A stretch of 64,000 bases of DNA, taken from assembly GCF_047675955.1 (NCBI RefSeq), contig NC_132904.1:3473501-3537500 (forward strand), read 5' to 3'. A model generated the notes under the pieces. The model saw only the letters and a list, made by a program, of their open reading frames with translations. It searched no databases and had not been told where the DNA came from. Shown here piece after piece: positions 34,086-44,636 of the stretch. The DNA comes from Chlorocebus sabaeus. Lineage: Eukaryota; Chordata; Mammalia; Primates; Cercopithecidae. The position numbers were made by a program, and so were the translations under genes. Numbering within the stretch: position 1 is the stretch's first letter; each line of letters begins with the position of its first letter.

Positions 34086-35754
34086 TCTGTTCGAGTTCGG
34101 GAAATTATCTTCTATTCCCAGTTTTCCAAGAGTTTGATCATGACTGGGGGTGGTTTGTGTCCCCACCCCAGGCTGTCCGTGGCTGGGCCTCTTGTTCCTG
34201 CTGGACACAGGGCCTTGTTGCACACAGGGGCAGGGTCCCAGGAGGGACTTGTTGACCTGTAGTCTTGATTGTTTCCTTCTGTGTAGGTTGTCTCCCAGGA
34301 AGCCTTTTACCTTGGGCAAGTCGTTCCCTTCTTGGTCACGGTGTGTGGTTTCTGCAGAATTGTGAGATGGGTAGGCCAGCGTATCACACACAGGCTAAGA
34401 GTGGGTTCATGCTGGCTGGCCAGAACCCCTTGAATTCTGCTCTAAGAAAACTGAAATGGAAACCTGTCATATGATGAAGACTTCTTTAGAAATCATGTGC
34501 TCTTTACAGCAGCCTGGACAGAAACCCACTGAGGCCCAATTAGAAAGCCAGACAGACTATTCTCTCTGGCTTTTCTAGCAGAAACTGAGAGACTGTTGGG
34601 GTCTGTGTTGAGTCTGGCCAGAGAAAGATGGTGCAGACCACATTTGTGGTGTGATTACCGGTGCCACCGAGAAAACGGCACACTCCCACATGAATGCTGA
34701 GGCGTGGAAGAGAAATAGACTTACCTAATGAATGTACCATCTCACCAGTCCTTCTCCAGACCTGGACACCCCAGTATCTTAACAGAACACACCAGTGAGA
34801 CATTGCAATTCATCTAAGGGAGTGCTTTTAAGTGATGTATCATTTTAATTCAGGTATCTGATTTATTAGTAGCTTGTTTTCTGATTTGGGGATATCGGTT
34901 TGGGCATTAAGAGGAAGGTGTGGAGTGGCTGTTATATCCCTAGAGCCCCTTTCTTTTAGATAGAGAACCATTGTGGAGTTCCTGCTGTCAGTCTCTTTCA
35001 GGCATTAATGCTTGGCAGGGTGCTGGCCTCAGTGGGCCATGCATTGTAAGTGTGTGATTGGCTTTTGCTTTTAAGATCTTGAGTCTAGCAAGGAAGGGCC
35101 CATTGGCAATTCAGACCACAGCTTCTCTTCCTGTGTTGTGGGAGATTGCTTATCAGTCCCAGGGGAAAAGCATGTCTGGGGCAGGTGCACTTGGGAAATG
35201 CTGCCTTTACCCCTGTCTCTGGGACACTGCCATACAAAGGCCTCTTGAAAATTCAGCCGCAAAGTGACCTGTGTATTTTTGTTCTATCCCGTTACGTTTC
35301 CCAAATGTTTGTGTCCAGAGGAGAATTGGAGGGTGTGTGTGTAATGGAATTAGTTCTCAGAGCTGTAGTCAGGAGGCGCAGCTGAGGAAGGAATTAGATG
35401 TGGAGTTAGGCGTGGACTGCAGGCCCTCTGAGGTGAGAGGAAGGGGAGCTTGTGTACCGTAGCAGTTGGTTCTCACCTGAGGTAGAGCAAGCCAGGCTGA
35501 AAGGGAAGGACTTGGCTGAATGGGGAGAGAAACTCAGGGTAGAAGACGGTGACACCAGTGGAGGGCGGAAACTCAGAGGCAGGATCCTGTTTCCTGAGTT
35601 CATCCAGAGATGCCAGCAGGGCTGGTAACAGAGTTTTTGTTTGTTGGTGATTAGGGAAATCCCAGGAAACCTGGATAGATGGAGATTCTTTTCAGAAATC
35701 TGTTTGTTCCATGCATCTTTTTCACAAGCCCATCAGGAGGGTCTTGGGGACTGG
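34086..35754. other. Unique non-coding sequence
   Basis: About 1.7 kb with no exon, repeat family or regulatory site that I can support. Confidence 0.45.
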
Positions 35755-36152
35755 AGGAGTCAGCTCAGGCTGCCATCACAGAGAACTACAGACCCGGCAG
35801 CCTGAATGACACTGATGTCCTCACAGTCCTGGAGGCTGTTTGTCCGAGATCAAGGTGTTGCAGGGCTGGGTCCGCCTGAGGCCTCACTCCCTGGCGTGCA
35901 CGTGGCTGCCTTCTTGTGTGTCTTCCTGTGATCATCCCTCTGTGTACATGCACCACGGGTGCTTCTTGTGTGTCCAGAGTTCCTCTTCTGATAAGGACAC
36001 CGTCCTTGCATTAGGCCCCACCTGTAAGACCTTGTGGAATCTTAACTTCCTTTTTAAAGGCCCTGCCTCCAATACCATCACTTTCCTAGGCCCCAGGGAC
36101 TCTGACTTCCACATGTGGATTTGAGCAGGGGACACAGTTCAGCTCATAGTGG
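35755..36152 (-). mobile_element. LTR, MaLR type, minus
   Basis: CAGCTCAGGCTGCCATCACA, CTCACAGTCCTGGAGGCTGT, CTTCTGATAAGGACACCGTC and GGGGACACAGTTCAGCTCAT are the complement of an MLT1-like LTR. Confidence 0.72.
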
Positions 36153-36481
36153 GTCTAATGCCATGCTGGTGCCTGGGAGCTCTGTGGCAGAGGGCACGGC
36201 CCTGACATGGGGCTGCCACGTGGTTTCGTGTGGCCACGGCCATAGTCACTCTACTTGGGGTGGGTAGGACAGGCCACCTCTCTGAGGGGCTTTGAGGGGT
36301 AATGGGGCAGGGCGGGTTTGGGGGACAGCTTCTAGGCAAGACCCGAGGAAGAAGTGGTGCTAGACTGAATCCCGGCATCGATGTGGTTGGATACCCAGAC
36401 CTCCCCAGCCAGGTTCTGCTTCAGTTACTGGGGGCTGGTGGCTTCTCCATGTTGAGGGTGTGGCTGGGGGCATGGAAGGGC

Positions 36482-36981
36482 AGGTCTGCCCCTCCTCTGG
36501 GCGTGTGGGTGGGGTAGGTCCATCCCTCAGGGAGTGTGGGTGGGGTAGGTCCCTCCCTCCTCTGGGCGTGTGGGCGGGGTAGGTCCCTCCCTCCTCTGGG
36601 CGTGTGGGTGGGGTAGGTCCCTCCCTCCTCTGGGCATGTGGGCGGGGTAGGTCCTCCCTCTGGGCGTGTGGGCGGGGTAGGTCCATCCCTCCTCTGGCCA
36701 TGTGGGCGGGGTAGGTCCATCCCTCCTCTGGCCGTGTGGGCGGGGTAGGTCCCTCCCTCCTCTGGGTGTGTGGGCGGGGTAAGTCCATCCCTCCAGGTGT
36801 GTGGGCAGGGTAGGTCCCTCCCTCCTCTGGGAGTGTGGGCGGGGTAGGTCCCTCCCTCCTCTGGGTGTGTGGGCAGGGTAGGTCCATCCCTCTGGGCGTG
36901 TGGGCGGGGTAGGTCCCTCCCTCCTCTGGGCGTGTGGGCGGGGTAGGTCCCTCCCTCTTCTGGGAGCGAGGGTGGGGTAGG
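36482..36981. repeat. 35-bp GC-rich minisatellite, about 15 copies
   Basis: Units such as GGTAGGTCCCTCCCTCCTCT plus GGGCGTGTGGGCGGG repeat about 15 times with small length changes (CATCCCTC versus CCTCCCTC; some units lack CTCCT). Most units contain GGGCGGGG, the Sp/KLF GC box. The open frames on the minus strand that read as Pro-rich repeats are by-products. Confidence 0.95.
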
Positions 36982-37654
36982 TTTACCCCTTCTGTATTTG
37001 GGGCACTGTGTCAGAAGATCTGCTTTTGCAGAAACTTCCAGAGCAGTCCACCCTCACTCCAGGGCCCCCATGTGTTGTTTTCTAGCTCCTTCTCAGCTGA
37101 TAACATTTTGCAAGTGCGGGGAGGAGAACATTGGGTTAAATGAACAGAAGGAAGCCGGCATGCCTTTCTCTCCTCTGCCCGGCCAGCCTCCCCTTCCCTC
37201 ACACCTGGCCAACTCTGGACTGGCTGGCGGCCCACCCTTCCCTGAAGGGCACCCCCTAGCACTTGCTCTCGGCTCTATGTTTATGTCAGCTCTTAGAACG
37301 GCAGTTTTCTAACGTTGCAATGGAACCTGGATCCCTTGAATATTCTATTCTAGTTCCACAGATTCCCATGGAGTGCTGTCAGTCCTGCAGCCGTTTGACC
37401 CCGAGTTTACATGTCTGTAGAAGGCACCAGGGAAGCCTCAGGGTTCTCACTGCCTTGAGGACAAGCGCATTTTACACACATGAATGCACAAAATCAATGA
37501 GCAGTCACAAAATCTCGGTTTCCATGTGTTTCACATACAGGGTGTGTCTCAGAAATTCCATATAAATAAAAATACTCTTTTCTTTTGGTGAAAAAGTTCT
37601 TAAATCAGCGTTCAGCGGAGGAAACTCTTGCACTTTTCTTGTGGTGGTGGTGGT
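36982..37654. other. Unique non-coding sequence
   Basis: No exon or repeat could be supported. AATAAA-like text occurs at 37565 without other signs of a transcript end. Confidence 0.4.
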
Positions 37655-37949
37655 GTTTATTTTTTGAGACAGAGTCTCACTCTGTTGCCCAGGCTGGAGT
37701 GCAGTGGCACCATCTCAGCTCACTACAAACTCCGCCTCGCAGGTTCAAGCGATTCTCCTGCCTCAGCCTCCTGAGTAGCTGGGATTACAGGCTGCCTACC
37801 ACCGCACCTGGCTAATTTTTCTATTAGTAGAGATAGGGTTTTACCATGTTGACCAGGCTGGTCTTGAACCCCTGACTGACCTCAGGTGATCCACCCTCCT
37901 TGGCCTCTCAAAGTGCTAGGATTACAGGTGTGAGCCGCTGCGCCCAGCT
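37639..37949 (-). mobile_element. Alu, full length, minus, with (GGT)n tail
   Basis: Flanked by GAAACTCTTGCACTTTT (37621-37637) and GAACCCTTGCACTTTT (37950-37965). The tail contains TGGTGGTGGTGGTG before TTTATTTTTTGAGAC. Confidence 0.94.
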
Positions 37950-38552
37950 GAACCCTTGCACTTTTAAAGGTGTTTACGAAGGTTTTGTAACTCTAACCTT
38001 GACAAAGTCAGCTCTGGCCATGAGGTTTTTTGTTTGTTTTTATTACGTATCTTCTCTCCCAGGTCAGCTTTCATATTTTCACAGTGGCTGAAATAATTAG
38101 TGGAAAAGTCTGTCTACCTTTTCGTCAGAGGTACTGGAGGACGCATGAGCCGGTTGAGGATTTTAGGTTTTCTTGGAGCAAGTTAGCAGCAAAATGCTGA
38201 GGCTTTGTTGAACTTGCTTTGATTGTGATGATTTTCTTGTCTCTTCATTAGTCTACCCTAGCAGGGCCAATGAGAGAAACACACACTAAGAGTCATTGAA
38301 GTTCACGGACCTGGGGTTTTATAGCCTCTCTCCTGACCAGCCCGAGAGATTAGTTACACAGAGAACGGTTGCCCGGGGTGGTGAGTAATCTTCCCCTCCC
38401 CTGAGCTGGGACTGGCTTTTCCCAGGGAAGCCAGGATTTTAGATTGTGTCTTGGTCTTTGCTTTCATTCTCTCTGCGGAGCCTTCCGGCATGCTGGTCTT
38501 CACGGGGTTAGAGAACTCAGCACAGCCCACCCCGGCTCTCTCACGGAGTTGC

Positions 38553-38710
38553 CAGATAAAATACAGCGCACCCAGTTCTGCCTGAATTTCAGATGAACAA
38601 CAGAGAGTTTTTAGTATAAGTATGTCCCGTGCAATTATTTGGGACATGCAGTAAAGTGTCTTTGTTGTTTATCTGAAATGTAGATGGGACTTGCGCCGTC
38701 TGCCTTGCCT
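38553..38710. mobile_element. Old palindromic element (MITE-like)
   Basis: ATTTCAGATGAACAAC (38586-38601) is the near-perfect inverse of GTTGTTTATCTGAAAT (38664-38679). Between them GTATGTCCCGT and GGGACATGC also pair, as in a familiar medium-reiteration palindromic repeat. Family name not certain. Confidence 0.6.
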
Positions 38711-40310
38711 GGTGGTTCTCCCCGGGAGTTAATAATTAAATGTTTTCCCAGGCAGTGATCAGGTGTCTGCTGTTCCCAGGGAGCTGCTAATCAGGTTACT
38801 CAAGCCCCTTACGAAGGTCAAGACCCTCTCGGTCAGATCTCTGGCCATGCGCTCCCAGGACGGTTCTGCAAAGAGCCTGGGTGGTGTGACCCAGCCTTCT
38901 CCTCTGTGCTTCCCTGCTTCTGCACGAAATCCTGGTTCCTCTTCCTTCTTTTGCCTGCTCTTGCCAGTTGGACATTATCTGACCTGAGCAGGGACAGAAC
39001 CAATGTGGGCCGTGTTTGCTCTATGCCAGGGCTCTGAGCTCGGGGCTCCCAGCCTGCCATTTTTCAGATGTTGAAGCTGAGGCTGGCCCCGCTACCACAC
39101 TAGGCTTCTTTCTGCATTAATGGGTGACATGAGCTCTGAGTAGCTCCTTGGACCCTGGTGCTGGGTCCGAAGAGGAACTCCTTTCCTTCACCCTCATGCC
39201 TGCACTGCTTTCTAACCCAGCAGGGCCCAGGAGAATGAGGACGCAGAATAAAAATGGGTGGAATGGGGTGGCATCGCACCCACGGATAGAGGTTGATACC
39301 TGATGAGGAGTGGCTGCTGTCAGGTTTCTGGGCAGCAAAGCTGAGGGCGAGGCCGGAGTGCCTGCTGAGGACATAGTTCCAGCGCACTCCGCTACCTGGC
39401 ATGCTCTTCCCACGCTGGAGGAGTGCTGGGAGCCAGCAGCCGGTATCAGCTTTCTCCTAATTGGACATAGAGCGTTGGTTCCTGGTGAACTGTGGCCTCC
39501 CCGGGACATCCCTGAACACTCACAGGGTCCCCCAGTTATAAAACGCTAGCACAGGGTCTGTGAACCTACACTTCTGCTGCCAGGGTCCAGGGCTGATGGG
39601 GCGGGTGAGGTGAGCTGGGTGCAGGGTGAGCCTCACCGTACCTCGATGGGGAGGGACGGCAGCTCCTGTTGTGCAGAGGGCATGGCGAGGTGGGGCTGGG
39701 TGAATCATGTTGCTCCTGCCCCATCGAGAGGGCCACATGGCCCAGTGTCCGCATGGCTGCCAGGTGGGTGGAGTGGGCCCAGGAAGCAGGAGCCTGTGAT
39801 TTTTCTAGAGACGACTGAAATCCAGATGTTCTGTGGAAAGTCTTAAGTTCAGGATTCCTATAAAGCCCACTCCCATTTTAGGGACTCGATGGCAAAAAAC
39901 AGGCACCCCCTTTTCTCAGCTCGTGCCATCATCTGTGCCTTGTGAAGTGTCTACACACAGAGTGGGAAGCTCCTGCCCCCACCCCACTCCACAAAGCCGA
40001 GAGTCCCCAGGAGACCCATGCAGGGATCGTGTTAGGTGGTTGGACACTGTGCTCCGAAGACTGTGGACCATGGCATCGCGCCTTTCTTACAAAGAAAGAA
40101 TGTGGGCTGGACATGAAGCTACATACACCCTAGGGGGATTCCTCGTGTATAATTGGTGCACAGTAAATGTATTTTGGTTTATAGCCAGAGATTAAATAGA
40201 AGATTAAACTATTGATTTGGGATTATCAATGTCATTGTTATCCACTAATATGAATAACTGGCAACAGACTTAGGTCCTGCATTAGGAAATCTCAGCTTTC
40301 CTTCTCATCA
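38711..40310. other. Unique GC-moderate non-coding sequence
   Basis: No repeat or coding exon could be supported. Overlapping open frames of up to 130 codons show no domain. Confidence 0.45.
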
Positions 40311-41982
40311 TTTTCTTCCTCTCCCTCCTCTCCCTCCTTCTCCCTCCCTCCCTTCCTGTTCCTCTCCCTCCCTCCCTCCCTCTCCCTCTCCCTCCCTCCC
40401 TCCCTCCCTCCCTCCCTCTCCCTCCCCCTCCCTCCCTCCCTCCCTCTCCCTCTCCCTCTCCCTCCCCCTCCCTCCCTTCCTCTCCCTCCCTCCCTTCCTC
40501 TCCCTCTCCCTCCCTTCCTCTCCCTCCCTCCCTTCCTCTCCCTCCCTCCCTTCCTCTCCCTCTCCCTCCCTCCCTCCCTCTCCCTCTCCCTCCCTCCCTC
40601 CCTCTCCCTTCCTCTCCCTCCCTCCCTTCCTCTCCCTCCCTCCCTTCCTCTCCCTCTCCCTCCCTCCCTCCCTCTCCCTCTCCCTCCCTCCCTCCCTCTC
40701 CCTCTCCCTCTCCCTCCCTCTCCCTCCCTCTCCCTCTCCCTTCCTCCCTTCCTCTCCCTCTCCCTCCCTCCCTTCCTCTCCCTCTCCCTCCCTCCCTTCC
40801 TCTCCCTCCCTCTCCCTCTCCCTCCCTCCCTTCCTCTCCCTCCCTCTCCCTCTCCCTCCCTCCCTTCCTCTCCCTCCCTCCCTTCCTCTCCCTCTCCCTC
40901 CCTCCCTTCCTCCCTCCCTTCCTCCCTCCCTTCCTCCCTCCCTTCCTCTCCCTCCCTCCCTTTCCCTCCCTCTCCCTCCTTCCCTTCCTTTCCCTCTCTC
41001 TCCCTCCCTTCCTTTCCCTCTCTCTCCCTCCCTTCCTTTCCCTCTCCCTCTCCCTCCCTCCCTTTCCCTCTCCCTCTCCCTCCCTCCCTTCCTTTCCCTC
41101 TCCCTCTCCCTCCCTCCCTTCCTTTCCCTCTCCCTCTCCTTCCCTCCCTTCCTTTCCCTCTCCCTCTCCCTCCCTCCCTTCCTCTCCCTCTCCCTCCCTC
41201 CCTTCCTCTCCCTCTCCCTCCCTCCCTTCCTCTCCCTCCCTCTCCCTCTCCCTCCCTCCCTTCCTCTCCCTCCCTCTCCCTCTCCCTCCCTCCCTTCCTC
41301 TCCCTCCCTCCCTTCCTCTCCCTCTCCCTCCCTCCCTTCCTCCCTCCCTTCCTCCCTCCCTTCCTCCCTCCCTTCCTCTCCCTCCCTCCCTTTCCCTCCC
41401 TCTCCCTCCTTCCCTTCCTTTCCCTCTCTCTCCCTCCCTTCCTTTCCCTCTCTCTCCCTCCCTTCCTTTCCCTCTCCCTCTCCCTCCCTCCCTTTCCCTC
41501 TCCCTCTCCCTCCCTCCCTTCCTTTCCCTCTCCCTCTCCCTCCCTCCCTTCCTTTCCCTCTCCCTCTCCTTCCCTCCCTTCCTTTCCCTCTCCCTCTCCC
41601 TCCCCCTCCCTCCCTTCCTTTCCCTCTCCCTCCATTCCTCTCCCTCTTTCCCTTCCTTTCCCTCTCCCTCCCTTTGTCTCCCTCTCCCTCTCCCTCTCCC
41701 TCTCCCCTCCTCTCCTTCCCGCCTCCTCTCCCTCCCTTCTTTCCTCCTCTTCCTCCCTCCCCTCTTTCCTCCTCTCCCTCCCTCCCCTCTTTCTTCCCTC
41801 CCTCCCTTCTTTCCTCTCTTTTTTTCCTTCCTCTCTTTTTCCTTCCTTCTTTCCTTCTCTCCTTCTTTCCCTCCCTCCCTCCTTTCCTCCTTCCCTCCCT
41901 CCCTCCCTCCTTTTCTCCTTCCCTCCCTCCCTCCCTCCTTTTCTCCTTCCCTCCCTCCCTTCTTTCCTCCTTTCCTCCTCCT
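40311..41982. repeat. 1.7-kb polypyrimidine (CCCT/CTCCCT)n tract
   Basis: Nearly pure C/T on the + strand, built from TCCC, CTCCCT and TTCCT units. It makes two overlapping minus-strand frames of more than 560 codons of Arg/Glu/Gly/Lys, which are artefacts. It includes two consecutive 430-base copies (40745-41174 and 41175-41604). Confidence 0.97.
40745..41604. repeat. 430-bp tandem duplication inside the polypyrimidine tract
   Basis: The irregular order of CTCCCT, TCCC and TTCCT units at 40751-41174 recurs at 41181-41604 at an offset of exactly 430 bases. This includes rare marker blocks such as CCTTTCCCTCCCTCTCCC and the TCTCTCTCC pair. I saw no clear mismatch over several compared lines. 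Confidence 0.9.
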
Positions 41983-42008
41983 CACCTACGCACACAATCA
42001 GCCAGCCA

Positions 42009-42037
42009 TCTATCCATCCATCCATCCATCCATCCAT
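42009..42037. repeat. (ATCC)n microsatellite
   Basis: Seven ATCC units between the polypyrimidine tract and unique DNA. Confidence 0.9.
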
Positions 42038-42120
42038 TCGTGTATCCACCTCCCTCCCCTCCTTCCTTTCTTCTAATCCCTCCCCCTGCAGAGGAGAAAT
42101 TTATTTTCCTGCTACCCTCC

Positions 42121-42959
42121 TCTCTACCTGAGGCCCTGAAATTGATCTGACATAAGACAGTCACAAGAGAAAAACCGTTTGTGGACACGTGGAGCACCCG
42201 TCCGTGAAGAGTGTCTCAAAAGGTGGCTAGAGCTTGGGCTTGGATAGTGCCTCAGTGCAGGAACAGCACGTTTGTAGAGAAGGGACAAGACAAAGGGAAA
42301 GGACTGTGAGTTCCTGGACGGGCCAATTATGAGGCGGCTGAGCTGCAGGAAAGGAACAGCAGCTGAAGGCTAGTCTGTTGGTAAAGTTGGCTCCATAGGT
42401 TCCTCCAGGGCAGAGCTGACAAGAGTCTAAAGCTGTCTCCAGCGATGAACTTCTGTCCTTCCTGGTGTGGTGGGGGTGGGTGCGCCTTCTGAATTTACAT
42501 CTTGCTTTGAGGCACACTGGCGGTGGGGTAAGGCAGCGAGCTGTTCTCCCACCTGTTTCTCCTCCGTCGTCTTCGACTCAGGACGGTCCTTATGCCCAGG
42601 CGGCATATTTTGGGGTGGCCTCTTCGGCCCCCGGCACTCCGGCCCTCCTTCCTTGCTCCTAGTGAATGATTTCTAACAGAGAGGATAATACGGCAAACAT
42701 CTGTGTCCTCAACTGTATCAAGTTTGACCTTGTGCCATAGTTGCTGGAACTGCTTTCAGAAGTGCCTGGCTCAAAGCAACATGGCCAGTGCAGCCCACCC
42801 TGCCTTCCTCTGAGAGGGAACTGCTGTCCTGCGTTGGGCCTGTGCCTTTCCAGTTGACTACTTCTGCGCCATTATGCAGGGTGAAAATGCCCATGTACCA
42901 TCTGTGGGACTGTGTGACATCTTTCCAGCCTTTATCTGGAGATGATTGTATATGGTTTG
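42121..42959. other. Unique non-coding sequence
   Basis: No feature could be supported. Confidence 0.4.
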
Positions 42960-43230
42960 AATCCTTCCGCAAATTGCCTTCCTTTTGCACAGTGTTATGT
43001 TTTGGGGATCATCCACATGCAGCTTGGGTTCATTCATTGTCACGGCTGTGGAGTTCATGGGAATGAAGAGACCACAGCTTGATCAAGTGGTCCCTAAACA
43101 GTCAGGGTGACCATGCATTTCCATGTGCTGCTTTGGCAGGGAACAATCTTAGATTCCTTTCCGTATGCACGTGGCCTCACCCTTCCCTACAGAATACACC
43201 CAGAAGTGGAATTGCTGGTTCAGCATGGCC
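42960..43230 (-). mobile_element. Possible old LINE 3' remnant, minus
   Basis: TTTTGGGGATCATCCACATG, TTGGGTTCATTCATTGTC and CCCAGAAGTGGAATTGCTGG resemble the complement of an L1M 3' end, but with many gaps. Confidence 0.4.
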
Positions 43231-43393
43231 CCTCCTCCACCAGTCCCCACCATCGCCGGGGTCAAGCCAACTTTTATCCAACCCTTTCTGCACTCCTGCC
43301 CTGCAGAGGTGGAGGATGCCGTAGATGCAGCCACCAAATAGTGGATGGCTGTCCCCAGGGTTCAGTCTGTGTCCTTCTTGAAAGCCTTGGTCT

Positions 43394-43700
43394 GGCTGGG
43401 CGCTGTGGCTCACACCTGTAATCCCAGCACTTTGGGAGGCCAAGGCAGGTGGGTCACCTGAGGTCGGGAGTTCAAGACCAGCCTGACCAACATGGAGGAA
43501 CCCTGTCTTTACTAAAGATACAAAATTAACTGGGTGTAGTGGCGCATGCCTGTAATCCCAGCTACTTGGGAGGCTGAGGCAGGTGAATCGTTTGAACCCG
43601 GGAGGCGGAGGTTGTGGTGAGCCGAGATCGTGCCATTGCACTCCAGCCTGGGTGACAAGAGTGAAACTCCATCTCAAAAAAAAAAAAAAAAAAAAAAAAA
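43394..43700 (+). mobile_element. Alu, full length, plus
   Basis: Bounded by AAAGCCTTGGTCT at 43381-43393 and the same sequence after the 20-plus A tail, ending at 43711. It lies 700 bases upstream of the SHANK2 exon. Confidence 0.97.
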
Positions 43701-44360
43701 AGCCTTGGTCTAAGGTGGCCCTTGGCAACCTGACCTGACTCTTTGTGGGGTAGTTTTTATTGCACTTGACCTTGAGGAAGCTGCACTCTCAGCTGCCCCT
43801 GCCTCTTGGGGTCTGCTCATGACTCGGGTTCCTCTTCAGTCCTGGCCTGGGAGGTTCTCTCATCTGTGAGCCTGGCCCTGGCTTTTTGTTCTGTTTTTAC
43901 GTGGTACCTATCATTGCCCTGTGTTTGAAGCAGAGGGGGTTATTATAGCATGAACTTGCTGCCGTTCTGACCTGTGTTTCTTCCTCTCCTGCAGCTCTGT
44001 CCTCCAAGGAAAACAAAAGGCAGCCTTTTTTATTACCTTGGGCAGCTCAGACGTCCTCAGTGGCCCTCTGCTTCATCTTTGTAAGCTGTGGTCATCCCCA
44101 TGGCTAGCTCAGGCTCCTTTTGAGTGCTGGGGTTTCATGGCTCTGGTACCAGAGTTTGCAGGGTTTTTCTGGATTCTGGCTGCTGCCTCTTACTCAGGCT
44201 CCAGGGGGAGCAGGCAGTGCTGACTCGTGTCCGCCCTTTGGGATTTGTACGTGTGCACATACGGGGCCCTCGGCTGGCGGTCACACCAGCAAACACGACT
44301 GTGAAAGCGAGTCCACCACGTGTGTTCCAGTGCCAGCGTCCACCTTGCCCCTGGGTTTTC

Positions 44361-44416
44361 TTTCATTTTCACAATTCCTGTTCTTTGTCTTCCTTCTTCC
44401 CACTTTGAAGACACAG
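44361..44416 (+). other. SHANK2: SHANK2 exon splice acceptor with two candidate AGs
   Basis: A pyrimidine-rich tract (TTCTTTGTCTTCCTTCTTCCC) leads to TTTGAAG, with the first AG at 44409-44410. A second AG, ACACAG before GC, lies 6 bases downstream at 44415-44416 and is a better CAG|G match. Both precede the ATG, so the choice changes only 6 bases of 5' UTR. The exon starts at 44411 or 44417. An ATG-led frame runs in from 44120 through the acceptor, but it crosses intron and is not regarded as coding. Confidence 0.8.
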
Positions 44417-44422
44417 GCAGCC

Positions 44423-44629
44423 ATGCCGCGCAGCCCAACATCCAGTGAGGACGAGATGGCCCAGAGCTTCTCCGACTACTCCGTGGGGTCGGAGTCAGAC
44501 AGCTCCAAAGAAGAGACCATCTATGACACGATCCGGGCCACTGCGGAGAAGCCGGGCGGTGCCAGGACGGAGGAGAGCCAGGGCAACACGCTGGTGATCC
44601 GCGTCATCATCCATGACCTGCAGCAGACG
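44423..44629 (+). CDS. SHANK2: SHANK2 long-isoform first coding exon (69 codons, partial gene)
   Basis: The 69 codons from the ATG to the splice donor match, from memory, the N-terminus of long SHANK2/ProSAP1 (start MPRSPTSSEDEMAQSF). SHANK2 is a multidomain scaffold of the excitatory postsynaptic density; its epithelial long form also has ankyrin repeats. Residues 1-55 are acidic and Ser-rich, probably disordered (SDYSVGSESDSSKEE at about 17-31). Residues 56-69 (NTLVIRVIIHDLQQT) begin the SPN domain, a Ras-association-like fold that precedes the ankyrin repeats. The ATG has G at -3 and C at +4, so its context is moderate. The exon ends in phase 0 at ACG before GTGAGC. The expected continuation (KCIRFNPD) is not in the window, so the next exon lies beyond 64000. 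I recall Val in human where position 62 here is Ile; this is unverified. No frameshift or stop interrupts the exon. Confidence 0.93.
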
Positions 44630-44636
44630 GTGAGCC
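44628..44636 (+). other. SHANK2: SHANK2 exon splice donor
   Basis: CG|GTGAGC follows the codon for Thr69. It is a good U2-type donor (GTGAG at +1 to +5) and it coincides exactly with the point where similarity to SHANK2 protein ends. Confidence 0.9.

Larger units (their letters stand above)
1..44410 (+). other. Presumed SHANK2 5' intron or upstream region
   Basis: No exon could be recognised in this 44 kb. It consists of repeats (listed separately) and unique non-coding sequence. Because the exon at 44411 has an acceptor, at least one untranslated exon must lie upstream, either outside the window or too featureless to identify here. All open frames inside this stretch are short, overlap repeats, or are low complexity. 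Confidence 0.6.

Noticed and set aside
40282..42049. Two overlapping minus-strand open frames of 567 and 585 codons (Arg/Glu/Gly/Lys-rich)
   Set aside because: They are the complement of the C/T tract, which has no T-A-rich stops on that strand. Two frames are open over the same bases and there is no complex sequence, so they are not genes.
44120..44422. In-frame upstream ATG that would extend the SHANK2 exon by about 100 codons
   Set aside because: The extension crosses a clear polypyrimidine tract and acceptor AG and does not match the known SHANK2 N-terminus.
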